From assembly GCA_947493215.1 (NCBI GenBank), contig CANLQE010000004.1:124001-188000 (forward strand): a stretch of DNA of 64,000 nt, given 5' to 3'. Shown in pieces: positions 54,805-63,623 of this stretch. The stretch's first letter is position 1. The number at the start of each line of letters is the position of its first letter. Position numbers and translations under genes: made by a program. The DNA comes from an uncultured Sphingomonadaceae bacterium. Lineage in GTDB: Bacteria > Pseudomonadota > Alphaproteobacteria > Sphingomonadales > Sphingomonadaceae. The notes below the pieces were generated by a model. The model did not search any database, was not told where the DNA came from, and saw only the letters and a list, made by a program, of their open reading frames with translations.

Positions 54805-55340
54805 GAGATTTCTAACGCTTCGGCGAGATATCTGCCGTTTCTCGCGAGAAGATATTCAGTCGTTGGCGGGAACCCATCCAGCACCTTTCTCTTGGCCAGT
54901 TGCTGCATAACGGTTGCCTTGAGACCCATCGAAACTGCTCGCGGTGATGCCTCAGGCAGCGCTCTCTCTATTGCATTGAAACGATGATGACCGTCGGCAA
55001 GGACGTGGACCAGCGGGAGCGTCCATCGGCTCATATCCTGCACAGGGATTTCCAAACGATTTTGTGCCGCGATGACAGAATCGGCTGTTCTTGCGAGCGC
55101 CTTCCCTGTTTCCGTCAACAGATATTCTGGGCGCAGCGGATGACCATGTCCGGGGTTACGGATTACCCAGCCAGCATCAATAAGTTGTTTCAGAGCACGG
55201 GACAGGCTGTCGCGCGACAGGCCAACGCCCTTCAATATCTCGACAAAACGTGCTCCACCGCCAGATAGCGCCGCCAATATCGCAATCGACCAGCGATACC
55301 GGCTGAGCATCAGGACAGTAGATAACGGCAAAATTGACAT
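54801..55340 (-). CDS. HxlR/MarR-like winged-helix regulator with two winged helices
   Basis: A 179-residue protein with a winged-helix domain in residues 10-80 (RYRWSIAILAALSGGGARFVEILKGVGLSRDSLSRALKQLIDAGWVIR) and a second similar segment in residues 105-175 (RWTLPLVHVLADGHHRFNAIERALPEASPRAVSMGLKATVMQQL). The internal similarity suggests a duplicated HxlR-like domain. It is divergent from the VOC gene pair at 55410 and is the likely regulator of it; the ligand is unknown. Confidence 0.8.
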   Translation of the reverse strand: MSILPLSTVLMLSRYRWSIAILAALSGGGARFVEILKGVGLSRDSLSRALKQLIDAGWVIRNPGHGHPLRPEYLLTETGKALARTADSVIAAQNRLEIPVQDMSRWTLPLVHVLADGHHRFNAIERALPEASPRAVSMGLKATVMQQLAKRKVLDGFPPTTEYLLARNGRYLAEALEIS

Positions 55341-55409
55341 AATATTTAATCTACTATACTTTTCTGACCATAAATCAACTGCGACTCGAAAAAGGTAGGA
55401 GTGTTCAGC

Positions 55410-55781
55410 ATGAATATTGATTATGACGGTGATCTCACCGTTTCTATGGGCGTCAGCGACATCGATGCTGCGATCGAGTGGTATGCGAATATCCTTAACT
55501 TTGAACTATTGTACAAGAACGAGGATATTGCCTGGGGCGAAATGTCCACCGGACTGACGAACGTGAATCTTGGCCTCAGTCAGGTTGAAACTGTTCAGCA
55601 GGGCGGTGGCGCAACTCCAGTCTGGGGTGTGAAGAATATCGTTGATGCAAAGGCCAGTCTGGATGCTGCCAAAGTCAAACAGGACGGTGATATCCAGCAT
55701 ATTCCTGGAATGGTTAAACTGCTGACCTTTTACGATCCTGATGACAATGCCATGATGCTGTTCGAAAATGATAGTCAATGA
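55410..55781 (+). CDS. VOC superfamily (glyoxalase/dioxygenase fold) protein
   Basis: A 123-residue VOC-fold protein: TVSMGVSDIDAAIEWYANILNFELLY and LLTFYDPDDNAMMLFEN are the first and last strands with the family pattern. The final Glu of MMLFEN is a possible metal ligand; other ligands are not obvious. ATG at 55410 with AGGAG eight bases upstream; a GTG nine bases earlier is the alternative. It overlaps the next gene by four bases. Reaction unknown. Confidence 0.8.
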   Translation: MNIDYDGDLTVSMGVSDIDAAIEWYANILNFELLYKNEDIAWGEMSTGLTNVNLGLSQVETVQQGGGATPVWGVKNIVDAKASLDAAKVKQDGDIQHIPGMVKLLTFYDPDDNAMMLFENDSQ

Positions 55782-56296
55782 TAGCTGCGTTTCTGTGGAT
55801 GCCTTTGATGCTGGTGATGGAAGTTCAAACGCCTAGCGATGGCCATGACACTCCGGATTGGCTGGTTGGCAACTGGTCCGGCCAAGGCTTATTGTTCGGG
55901 GAACCTGCCAGAATGAGGCTCTCCGTTTGCCCTTTGGTCGGGCACCGGGGGCTTACGCTCGACTACCAAGTCGAGGGAGAAAGCAATCCGGCAATGCGAT
56001 TTTCCGGGCATGCGGATTACCTCCCGGACAGCGGCAATCGCTGGCGCGGCCGCTGGATCGGCAGCAATAATGTAGATCATGATCTGACAGCCATCACCTC
56101 AGATCAGGCATTCCTTGCCACGTGGCACAATGCGGCAGTTGAAACGGGTCAGACGCAGTACCGATTAATCGCGCCAGGGCATTTGAAAGTCACGGATTAT
56201 GTGCAGCGAGACGGCGGAGGTTTGGAATCATTTGCCAGCGCTGATTATCGTCACAAAACTGCTTGTCCCAGTTTGCCAGATGATGGCGATCAATAG
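55778..56296 (+). CDS. Hypothetical protein, possibly lipocalin- or nitrobindin-like
   Basis: A 172-residue protein starting with a weak hydrophobic export signal (MIAAFLWMPLMLVMEV). The mature part is strand-rich: PDWLVGNWSGQGLLFGE, GHRGLTLDYQVEGE and TQYRLIAPGHLKVTDYVQRDGG, a pattern seen in beta-barrel binding proteins (DUF1579- or THAP4-like), which I cannot assign more precisely. It overlaps the VOC gene by four bases (ATGA) and so belongs to a two-gene unit, and overlaps the convergent small membrane gene by seven. Confidence 0.6.
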   Translation: MIAAFLWMPLMLVMEVQTPSDGHDTPDWLVGNWSGQGLLFGEPARMRLSVCPLVGHRGLTLDYQVEGESNPAMRFSGHADYLPDSGNRWRGRWIGSNNVDHDLTAITSDQAFLATWHNAAVETGQTQYRLIAPGHLKVTDYVQRDGGGLESFASADYRHKTACPSLPDDGDQ

Positions 56297-56493
56297 CCCT
56301 TGAAAGCCAAACCGACACTAATCGCCGCGAAGAGCAGCGCCATCAGCATGACAAATGGCCAGGGCATGAAGCCAACTTTCTCGATATTCTTGCGATTGTT
56401 ACGGCGGCGTTCAGCAATGGCGGCAGTAGCAGCAACGACAACAGCTATACCGCCTGCAATAGCCCAGCCGCTTAAATTCGAAAACTGGCTCAA
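56290..56493 (-). CDS. Small two-helix membrane protein at the end of the valine operon
   Basis: A 67-residue protein with two hydrophobic segments (GWAIAGGIAVVVAATAAIA and PFVMLMALLFAAISVGLAF) separated by a basic loop (ERRRNNRKNIEK). Six bases after mmsB in the same direction, so probably co-transcribed. Function unknown. Confidence 0.65.
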   Translation of the reverse strand: MSQFSNLSGWAIAGGIAVVVAATAAIAERRRNNRKNIEKVGFMPWPFVMLMALLFAAISVGLAFKGY

Positions 56494-56499
56494 GACCGG

Positions 56500-57378
56500 T
56501 CAGCTATCAAGCATCTTGATGATGCCGGAAAAGTCCATGCCACCTTGTTCCTCGCCTTCGGCATATTGCTCATAAAGCGCGGCGGCCTTTTCACCCATCG
56601 GCACCTGAGCGCCGGCGCTTTCTGCGGCTTCCATCGCCAAGCGCAAATCTTTCAGCATCAGGGCTGCTGCAAAACCGCCTTCATAGCCATTATCCGCCGG
56701 ACTTTGCGGTCCAACGCCGGGAACCGGACAATAGCTGGTCATCGACCAGTTCTGGCCCGAAGCCTTGGATGAAATGTCGTAAAAATTTTGAAGATCAAGA
56801 CCCAATTTCTCGGCCATTTTAAACGTCTCGCAAGTGGCAATCATCGATGCGCCAAGTAGCATATTGTTACAGATTTTTGCCGCCTGCCCTGCACCATTGT
56901 CACCGGCATGGATCACTGCCTTGCCCATATCGGACAGGATCGGTTCGGCACGCTTGAAGGCTTCCTCGCTGCCCCCAACCATGAAAGTCAGCGTGCCGCC
57001 ATTGGCTGCTGCGATACCGCCGGAAACAGGAGCGTCCACGGGCAATATGCCCTTGGCTTTAGCCATTTCCGCCACATCGCGCGCGCTATCAACGTCAATC
57101 GTGGAACAATCCAGAACCAGCATTCCCGGTCCAGCGTTGATCACCACATCATTGGCATAGACGGACCGCACATGTTTGCCAGCCGGTAGCATGGTAACGA
57201 CAGCTTCCATGCCCCGGACCGCATCGGCCGCGTCGCTGACCGGATGGCATCCTGCCTCTCCGGCCTTTGCCAGTGCTTCGCCAGACAGGTCAAAGGCGTG
57301 AACCTCATGGCCTGCTTTCGCCAGATTGGCCGCCATGCCGCCGCCCATATTGCCGAGACCGATAAATCCGATTTTCAT
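56500..57378 (-). CDS. mmsB: 3-hydroxyisobutyrate dehydrogenase
   Basis: A 292-residue beta-hydroxyacid dehydrogenase. The Rossmann start MKIGFIGLGNMGGGMAANLAKAGHEVHAFDLS, the substrate motif PVDAPVSGGIAAANGGTLTFMVGG, the catalytic lysine region GAGQAAKICNNMLLG and AASLM-type helix are present. It oxidises 3-hydroxyisobutyrate to methylmalonate semialdehyde in valine breakdown. Two bases after the hydratase gene, in the operon acd-hibch-ech-mmsB. Confidence 0.95.
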   Translation of the reverse strand: MKIGFIGLGNMGGGMAANLAKAGHEVHAFDLSGEALAKAGEAGCHPVSDAADAVRGMEAVVTMLPAGKHVRSVYANDVVINAGPGMLVLDCSTIDVDSARDVAEMAKAKGILPVDAPVSGGIAAANGGTLTFMVGGSEEAFKRAEPILSDMGKAVIHAGDNGAGQAAKICNNMLLGASMIATCETFKMAEKLGLDLQNFYDISSKASGQNWSMTSYCPVPGVGPQSPADNGYEGGFAAALMLKDLRLAMEAAESAGAQVPMGEKAAALYEQYAEGEEQGGMDFSGIIKMLDS

Positions 57379-57380
57379 GA

Positions 57381-58157
57381 TTATTTCCCTGTCCAGTTGC
57401 CAGGGCGTTTCTCAATGAAGGCTTTCATGCCCTCTTTTTGATCTTCACTGCCGAAAAGTCCGTGGAACAAACGGCGTTCAAAGACTACGCCTTGCTGCAG
57501 GTTCATCTCAAAGGCGGCATTGACCATTTCTTTCGTGGCAATAGTTGCCAGTGGTGCCATGCCAGCAATCTCAGTCGCTGATTTAATGGCTTCGTCAATC
57601 AGATCTGCAGCAGGCACAACGCGTGCGACAAGGCCGGAGCGCTCTGCTTCCTCGGCTTTCATCATCCGGCCAGTCAGGCACATTTCCATCGACTTCGCTT
57701 TACCGACGGCACGCGTCATCCGTTGCGATCCGCCCATTCCAGGGGTCACAGCGAGCTTGATTTCTGGCTGGCCAAAATTGGCATTATCACCGGCAATGAT
57801 GAAATCTGCCATCATCGCTAACTCACAACCACCGCCCAGCGCATAGCCTGCAACCGCTGCAATCCATGGCTTGCGGGTAGCAACGACATCGTCATAGCCC
57901 GCGAAGAAATTGTCGCCATACATATCGGCAAAGCTCTGCTCGGCCATTTCCTTGATATCGGCACCAGCCGCAAAAGCTTTTTCCGAACCCGTAATCACGG
58001 CGCAGCGCTGACTATCATCAGCATCATAAGCGGCAAAAGCCGCTTTCAAATCTGCGAGCACTTGACTGTTCAGAGCATTAAGCGCCTTTGGCCGGTTGAG
58101 CGTAATCAGCGTAACGGCATCACGCTGTTCGACCAATATTGTTTCATAATCTGCCAT
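57381..58157 (-). CDS. Enoyl-CoA hydratase
   Basis: A 258-residue crotonase. [13 protein letters not shown], the oxyanion motif [12 protein letters not shown], the catalytic glutamates in [18 protein letters not shown] and [34 protein letters not shown] are classic hydratase signatures. In this operon it would hydrate methacrylyl-CoA to 3-hydroxyisobutyryl-CoA; it may also serve general beta-oxidation. Confidence 0.95.
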   Translation of the reverse strand: MADYETILVEQRDAVTLITLNRPKALNALNSQVLADLKAAFAAYDADDSQRCAVITGSEKAFAAGADIKEMAEQSFADMYGDNFFAGYDDVVATRKPWIAAVAGYALGGGCELAMMADFIIAGDNANFGQPEIKLAVTPGMGGSQRMTRAVGKAKSMEMCLTGRMMKAEEAERSGLVARVVPAADLIDEAIKSATEIAGMAPLATIATKEMVNAAFEMNLQQGVVFERRLFHGLFGSEDQKEGMKAFIEKRPGNWTGK

Positions 58158-58170
58158 GTGTATTTCCTTG

Positions 58171-59217
58171 TTAAGCCAGTGGCACCCATTCTTCGTCCGC
58201 AGGCAGCGGAGCGAAGATGGCGTCGATCAGTTCATCACTAGTGTCTTCCGGTGTCGCGGGATCCCATTTGGGATCATTGTCCTTGTCGACAATCAAGGCG
58301 CGCACGCCCTCGATGAAATCATGCCGAACGAGCACGCGCGACCCGATGCGATATTCATTGCGCATTTCATCAGCAAATGTTTCCATCGCCGCGCCTTCTT
58401 TCAGCTGACGCAGCGCTACCTTACAGGTTTGCGGGCTTTTCGTGCCCAACGTGTCGCGCTCTTTCAAAGCCCAATCGCTGCTGTCTGCATCCAGCGCGGC
58501 GAGAATTTCCTCATAGACATCCGAGGCAAAAAACTTGTCGATCTTATTGAGGTTATCAGCAATCCGCGCTGCTGGAACTATATCCGACAGCTGCCCCAGT
58601 ATACCGTCAATCCGGTCGGGATTTTCGCTGATCCGCTGTTTGGCTTCGTCGAGGTTTTCGGATGGAACATAGTGGGTCGCCAACCCCACTTCCTTACATT
58701 CTGCGCCGTCTAAACGTGCACCGGTAAGTGCAAGAAACTGACCCAAACGCCCTGCAAGCCGAGACAAATACCAGCCTCCGCCGACATCGGGGAACAGGCC
58801 AATACCCGTTTCCGGCATCGCAAAGCGGGTATTTTCAGTCGCAACGCGATATTTGGCCGGTTGAGATATACCAACACCGCCACCCATCGTGATGCCGTCC
58901 ATGAAGGCTACAACAGGCTTTGAATATTCGAACAGCAGGTGGTTGAGCTGATATTCCTTGTAGAAAAACTCGCGGCCCTCTTTTCCGTCTTTTTTGCCGG
59001 AAGCTTGCAGCATCGCAATATCGCCACCAGCACAGAAACCGCGCCCTTCACTATGGTCGATAATCACAGCTTCGACACTGTCATCGTCACGCCATTCAAT
59101 AAGCGTGTCACGCATGGCTTCGCACATCGCGAGATTCAGCGAGTGGATGACTTTTGGACGGTTCAGGCTGATGTGCCCGACACGGCCGGTTTTCTTGATG
59201 ATAAGATCTTCGGTCAT
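58171..59217 (-). CDS. 3-hydroxyisobutyryl-CoA hydrolase
   Basis: A 348-residue crotonase-fold hydrolase of the HIBCH type: [64 protein letters not shown], and the C-terminal [23 protein letters not shown] that separates hydrolases from hydratases. It releases 3-hydroxyisobutyrate from CoA in valine catabolism. Gaps of 13 and 26 bases to its neighbours support one operon. Confidence 0.94.
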   Translation of the reverse strand: MTEDLIIKKTGRVGHISLNRPKVIHSLNLAMCEAMRDTLIEWRDDDSVEAVIIDHSEGRGFCAGGDIAMLQASGKKDGKEGREFFYKEYQLNHLLFEYSKPVVAFMDGITMGGGVGISQPAKYRVATENTRFAMPETGIGLFPDVGGGWYLSRLAGRLGQFLALTGARLDGAECKEVGLATHYVPSENLDEAKQRISENPDRIDGILGQLSDIVPAARIADNLNKIDKFFASDVYEEILAALDADSSDWALKERDTLGTKSPQTCKVALRQLKEGAAMETFADEMRNEYRIGSRVLVRHDFIEGVRALIVDKDNDPKWDPATPEDTSDELIDAIFAPLPADEEWVPLA

Positions 59218-59243
59218 TTTATCTTTCTAATCTTGGGATCGGC

Positions 59244-60389
59244 CTATTGCCTGAGCATTTCGCGCGATACAATCATCCGCATGACCTGATTGGTACCTTC
59301 AAGGATCGAATGCACCCGCAAATCACGCCAAAAGCGCTCGATCGGATAGTCCTGCAAATAACCATAACCGCCAAAGAGCTGCAGCGCATCATTGACGATT
59401 TTCGAGCCATTATCGGTCGCCAAGCGTTTGGCCATGGCGGCGAATTTGGTCTTGTCCGGTGCGCCCTGGGTCACCTTGACTGCCGCCATATAGAGCAGCG
59501 CGCGGGAGGCTTCCAGATCAGTTGCCATGTCGGCCAGCATGAACTGGGTATTCTGAAAGTCGCTGATACTCTTGCCAAATTGCTTACGCTCTTTGGTATA
59601 AGCGACCGCTTCATCGAGACACCGTTGCGCGCCGCCAAGGGAACAGGCGCCAATGTTCAAGCGTCCACCGTCAAGACCCGCCATAGCAATGCGAAAGCCT
59701 TCACCTTCTCCACCGACACGGTTTTCAACCGGTACCCGGACATTATCAAAATTGACCTGCGCCGTCGGCTGCGAATGCCAGCCGAGCTTTTTCTCGTTCG
59801 CGCCGAAACTGACGCCTTCCATATCCTTTTCGATCACCAGACAGGTAACACCGCTGGCGCCGTCATCCGAAGTCCGCGTCATCGTGACATAGAGTTCATT
59901 CTCGCCACCGCCGGAGATAAATGCTTTGGAACCGCTGACAACATAATGATCGCCGTCTAACACCGCTTTGGTTTTAAGCGAGGCCGCGTCCGAACCTGCG
60001 CCCGGTTCTGTCAGACAGTAGCTAGAGATTTTCTCCATGCTGATCAGGTCTGGCAGATATTTATCCTTCACCGCCTGTGCGCCGAATGTATCAATCATCC
60101 ACGCCGCCATATTGTGGATAGAGATGAACGCAGAGGTCGAGGGACAGCCATAAGCCATGGCCTCCATGATAATCGCACTCTCTAGCCGGCCAAGCCCGAT
60201 GCCACCGGATTCCTCTGACACATAAATCCCGCCAAAACCAAGATCTGCGCTCTGTTTAATCACATCACGCGGAAAAATATGCTCGTCATCCCATTTACTT
60301 GCGTGCGGCGTAATCGCATCAGCCGTAAACTTCTGGGCCATATCTTGAATGGCCAGCTGATCTTCGGTCAGGGAGAATTGATCGGTCAT
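59244..60389 (-). CDS. Acyl-CoA dehydrogenase (probable isobutyryl-CoA dehydrogenase)
   Basis: A 381-residue FAD enzyme: YCLTEPGAGSDAASLKTKA (FAD/substrate motif), catalytic Glu in LFGGYGYLQDYPIERFWRDLRVHSILEGTNQVMRMIV, and the usual three-domain layout. The position as first gene of acd-hibch-ech-mmsB supports isobutyryl-CoA dehydrogenase. GGAG lies 6-9 bases before the ATG, directly behind the U-tract of a terminator hairpin. Confidence 0.95.
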   Translation of the reverse strand: MTDQFSLTEDQLAIQDMAQKFTADAITPHASKWDDEHIFPRDVIKQSADLGFGGIYVSEESGGIGLGRLESAIIMEAMAYGCPSTSAFISIHNMAAWMIDTFGAQAVKDKYLPDLISMEKISSYCLTEPGAGSDAASLKTKAVLDGDHYVVSGSKAFISGGGENELYVTMTRTSDDGASGVTCLVIEKDMEGVSFGANEKKLGWHSQPTAQVNFDNVRVPVENRVGGEGEGFRIAMAGLDGGRLNIGACSLGGAQRCLDEAVAYTKERKQFGKSISDFQNTQFMLADMATDLEASRALLYMAAVKVTQGAPDKTKFAAMAKRLATDNGSKIVNDALQLFGGYGYLQDYPIERFWRDLRVHSILEGTNQVMRMIVSREMLRQ

Positions 60390-60400
60390 TGTGACTCCAT

Positions 60401-60432
60401 TAAAAAGGGCGGCGGAGAATGTTCCGCCGCCC
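60401..60432 (-). terminator. Strong intrinsic terminator between the aldehyde dehydrogenase and acyl-CoA dehydrogenase genes
   Basis: Read on the minus strand, GGGCGGCGGA pairs with TCCGCCGCCC over ten GC-rich bases with a six-base loop and is followed by TTTTTA. It begins 20 bases after the stop at 60453 and ends 12 bases before the acyl-CoA dehydrogenase ATG, leaving no room for a promoter in between. Confidence 0.85.
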
Positions 60433-60452
60433 GTGATTTCATCATGCGCGTG

Positions 60453-61871
60453 TTACGCCAATTTCCGCATCACATCGCCGAACAGATCTTCATCCGAAGG
60501 CAGTTTTTTGGACACCGCTAGCGGTTTGGAAACCCAGGTTTCGTTGATCAGGTCGCGCCAAGTAATATTGTTATTGGTTCCATTGCCCCCCCAACTGCCG
60601 CAACCCAGCGAGAATGTCTGGCGCATACCGTTCCACAGGTTACCGCTGTTTGATGCGGATTGTGGCTGGTTGACCATCACGCGCGATGTGCGGGTTGCAT
60701 TGGCAAGCTTCATGATATTCGCGTCCGATTGCGAATAAAGGCCACAGCTATGCCCCTGCCCCTGATAGGCTTGAATGCTGTTGGTCAGATCAATGGCTTC
60801 ATCAATATCGGCCGCGCGATAGAGCGCCATGATAACAGTAAGTTTTTCGCCAGAGAAGGGGAAGTCAGGACCGAAACCGGTTTCTGGTACCATAAAGAAA
60901 GTGCGGCCTTCGGGCAGATTGAAGCCCGCCATGCCAGCTATCTTTTCCGCTGGTTGCGCAACAATCGCGGTGTTAAAATGACCATCGGGCCACAAAGCGT
61001 CCTGCAATTTCTGTTTCTCTTCTTCATTACACAGATAGCCGCCCTGATGCTTCAGTTTTTCGACCATCTCGTCATAAATCGCATCGACGAGGATCACGCT
61101 ATTGTCCGAAGAACAGCTCGCGGCAAGGTCGAGCGTCTTGGAGATACGGATTTTTTCAGCCGCATCGTCCAGATCAGCGCTTTCATCCACTGTAATGACG
61201 GCATTGCCGACACCCACACCCAAAGCCGGTGTGCCGCTGGAATATGCTGCCGTCACCATAGCGCCGCCGCCCGTGGCAAGCACCCGGTCACATTGCCGCA
61301 TCAATTCGTTGGTTTTTTCAACCGATGGCACATCAATACTCAGCACCAGATCAGCGGGCGCGCCCATTTTGACGATCGCATCACGCATCAGGTCACAAAT
61401 CAGTTTGTTTGTCAGCTTGGCCCGCGGATGAGGCGCAACAATGATCGAGTTACGCCCTTTAACAGCGGAAATCGCCTTGATCACAGGCGTCGCTTCCGGA
61501 TTGGTCGACGGCGACAAAGCACCGATCACACCAACAGGCTTAGCGATTTTTACAATGTTCCGCTCATGGTCTTCTTCAATGATGCCGACGGATTTATCAT
61601 CAATAATGTCAAACAGGGTGGCCCGCGTCTTACGGAAAATTTTCAGATATTTGCCGTCATAATTACCAAGCTGCGTTTCTTCGACTGTATGCTGTGCAAT
61701 CTTTTCGGCAACGGATTCCTCGGCAACCGCCCAGACCATCGCGCGGATAAGATCATCGACCTGTTCCTGCGTGTAATTTTCAATCTGCTGCTGCGCTGCA
61801 CGCGACCGCGCAACCAGTTCGGCAACTTCTTCCACGATGGGATCCTGTGGGTTGGTGGTCGTGTCCAGCAT
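60453..61871 (-). CDS. CoA-acylating aldehyde dehydrogenase (SauS/EutE/AdhE-N-type)
   Basis: A 472-residue acylating aldehyde dehydrogenase. Catalytic Cys253 lies in LDLAASCSSDNSVI, with NAVITVDESADL and ATGGGAMVTAAYSSGTPALGVGVGN before it, and PEATPVIKAISAVKGRNSIIVAPHPRA as the CoA/NAD-binding region. The pattern is that of sulfoacetaldehyde and acetaldehyde dehydrogenases (acylating), not of MmsA. It converts an aldehyde to its CoA thioester with NAD(P). It precedes the valine genes but is separated from them by a terminator. Substrate: short-chain aldehyde, methylmalonate semialdehyde not excluded. Confidence 0.85.
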   Translation of the reverse strand: MLDTTTNPQDPIVEEVAELVARSRAAQQQIENYTQEQVDDLIRAMVWAVAEESVAEKIAQHTVEETQLGNYDGKYLKIFRKTRATLFDIIDDKSVGIIEEDHERNIVKIAKPVGVIGALSPSTNPEATPVIKAISAVKGRNSIIVAPHPRAKLTNKLICDLMRDAIVKMGAPADLVLSIDVPSVEKTNELMRQCDRVLATGGGAMVTAAYSSGTPALGVGVGNAVITVDESADLDDAAEKIRISKTLDLAASCSSDNSVILVDAIYDEMVEKLKHQGGYLCNEEEKQKLQDALWPDGHFNTAIVAQPAEKIAGMAGFNLPEGRTFFMVPETGFGPDFPFSGEKLTVIMALYRAADIDEAIDLTNSIQAYQGQGHSCGLYSQSDANIMKLANATRTSRVMVNQPQSASNSGNLWNGMRQTFSLGCGSWGGNGTNNNITWRDLINETWVSKPLAVSKKLPSDEDLFGDVMRKLA

Positions 61872-62102
61872 ATAAAGCTCCTGAAATTATGTTTTTGCCG
61901 AAAATCAACGCAAAAGGACTCGTTGAACCGGCATTTTTCTTACCAATCTATATAATTCACCGCCGATAGGCTTGCAATGGCTGCCAACGGCACCGGCGCA
62001 ACTAAATTACAAAAGCAATAGTGTCGTGCCGCAATGCGCAATTGCATTGCCCGTCATATTGCGCCTATCACGGCCTCAATTACAGAGGTTTACCACCATT
62101 CA

Positions 62103-63050
62103 ATGCGTCCCATGACAACTGATGTTTTAGATAGAGCGCCCAAAGAAGAACCAGTTCTAGGGCAAAATCGGCCCATGGCTGGCATCCTGACACGGCTCGC
62201 GGCGATGTTGTCGCTCGCGATCATGTTCGCCTTTGTGAAATTGGCAGGACAGGATGGCGTACATGTCACCGAAAGCCTCTTTTACCGGCAACTGACGGCG
62301 ATGCCGCTGATATGCTTCTTGATTTGGCGTAGCGAAGCGGGATGGCCAGCCATCAAATCGAACAAGCATGTGCTACACATATTGCGGTCGATATTGGGCA
62401 TTTTCGCCATGGGTCTCAATTTCTGGGCGATGACGCTCTTACCTCTGGCCGATGCCACAACGATTAGCTTCACTGTCCCGATTTTCGCAACGCTGTTCGC
62501 CGCGATCGTCTTGCGCGAAAAGGTAGGTATCCGGCGCTGGTCGGCCATTCTCATCGGCTTTATCGGCGTACTCATTGTCATCCAGCCGGGTGGTAGTTTG
62601 ATCCCGGCCTTTGGCGCAACCGTGGCGCTTATCGGCGCCTTGGTAACCGCTTCGGTCACGCTGGTCATACGAATGTTGGGCCGGACAGAAACCAGCATCG
62701 TCACGATTTTCTGGTTCTCGGTCTATACCTTACCAGCCCTAGCGGTCTGCGCTTATGTCTACGGCGGCGGGCATGATGCTAGAACTTGGGGCTATCTGCT
62801 CGGCGTCGGCATATTCGGCGCGATCGGGCAATTGACCATTACACAATCGCTGCGTCTGGCTCCTGTCTCCACCGTCATGCCGATGGATTATAGCGCTCTT
62901 GTCTGGGCGACGATCATCGGCATTTTGGTCTTCAGCCAATGGCCCGGCTTGTCGATCCTGCTGGGTGCGCCGATCATTATCGGGTCCGGCCTGTTCATTG
63001 CGTGGCGAGAACATGTGAAGGCTGTTAGGGATTCCGCCGAGACGCCTTAA
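62103..63050 (+). CDS. EamA/DMT superfamily transporter
   Basis: A 315-residue protein with ten transmembrane helices in two EamA units. The MFAFVKLAGQDGVHVTESLFYRQL, FWAMTLLPLADATTISFTVPIFATLFAAIVLREKVG and LRLAPVSTVMPMDYSALVWATIIG segments fit the DMT pattern. The ATG at 62103 is chosen since AGAGG lies about 13 bases upstream; another ATG nine bases later is possible. Substrate unknown. Its stop overlaps the next, convergent gene by four bases. Confidence 0.88.
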   Translation: MRPMTTDVLDRAPKEEPVLGQNRPMAGILTRLAAMLSLAIMFAFVKLAGQDGVHVTESLFYRQLTAMPLICFLIWRSEAGWPAIKSNKHVLHILRSILGIFAMGLNFWAMTLLPLADATTISFTVPIFATLFAAIVLREKVGIRRWSAILIGFIGVLIVIQPGGSLIPAFGATVALIGALVTASVTLVIRMLGRTETSIVTIFWFSVYTLPALAVCAYVYGGGHDARTWGYLLGVGIFGAIGQLTITQSLRLAPVSTVMPMDYSALVWATIIGILVFSQWPGLSILLGAPIIIGSGLFIAWREHVKAVRDSAETP

Positions 63051-63529
63051 CCGCCAAAACGCTTCCGGATGGTTTCGCACTCGGCATAATGGTCACGCAC
63101 AAAACTGGGCACCTGCCCCTTATCCATCGCCGCATCATGCTCGTCATTCATGAATCTGCGGCGGTAATCCGTGTCACCCTCGCTAAATTCAATCGCCCGG
63201 CCATTTCTGTCGGCCCGAACATAGACAGCCCCGTTGATCGAACCCCAGAAACGCATAGCCGGCATGGCGGATTGGTTGACACCACCAACGCCAGCGCCGT
63301 CTTGCATGATGTAAGATGCCGAACTCAAGCAATCACGGGCCAGTTGTGCCACGGTCGGCCGATCACCGTTCTTCAGGGTCATGTTGCCCATCTTCGAGAC
63401 AATGCGCTGCGCCCTGCTCTGCGGCATCACAAAAGGCTCCGACACATATTGCATTTGTTCTGCCTGACCGCCGGCGGGCAACCCCATAGCGAGTGATCCC
63501 AACGCCAGTTTTATCAGTGCATATTTCAT
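63047..63529 (-). CDS. Hypothetical exported protein
   Basis: A 160-residue protein with an N-terminal signal peptide (MKYALIKLALGSLAMGLPAGGQAEQ), then a domain with RPTVAQLARDCLSSASYIMQDGAG and SFVRDHYAECETIRKRFGG. Two cysteines could be disulfide-bonded in the periplasm. The frame runs 17 residues further upstream to a TTG, but the ATG at 63529 gives a proper signal peptide. No known family recognised. Confidence 0.65.
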   Translation of the reverse strand: MKYALIKLALGSLAMGLPAGGQAEQMQYVSEPFVMPQSRAQRIVSKMGNMTLKNGDRPTVAQLARDCLSSASYIMQDGAGVGGVNQSAMPAMRFWGSINGAVYVRADRNGRAIEFSEGDTDYRRRFMNDEHDAAMDKGQVPSFVRDHYAECETIRKRFGG

Positions 63530-63623
63530 AGAATCGGGCGCCTTTTCAAATAGGCTAGCATGCAAATAGCGCTTGCCCAACCCGTCATCAGAGGCTTAGT
63601 CTTTGAAAAAAGGGGAGGTTCTA

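Noticed and set aside
60660-61955. Long plus-strand open frame of 431 codons opposite the acylating aldehyde dehydrogenase
   Set aside because: It is the complement of a gene with clear family motifs on the other strand and has no domain of its own.
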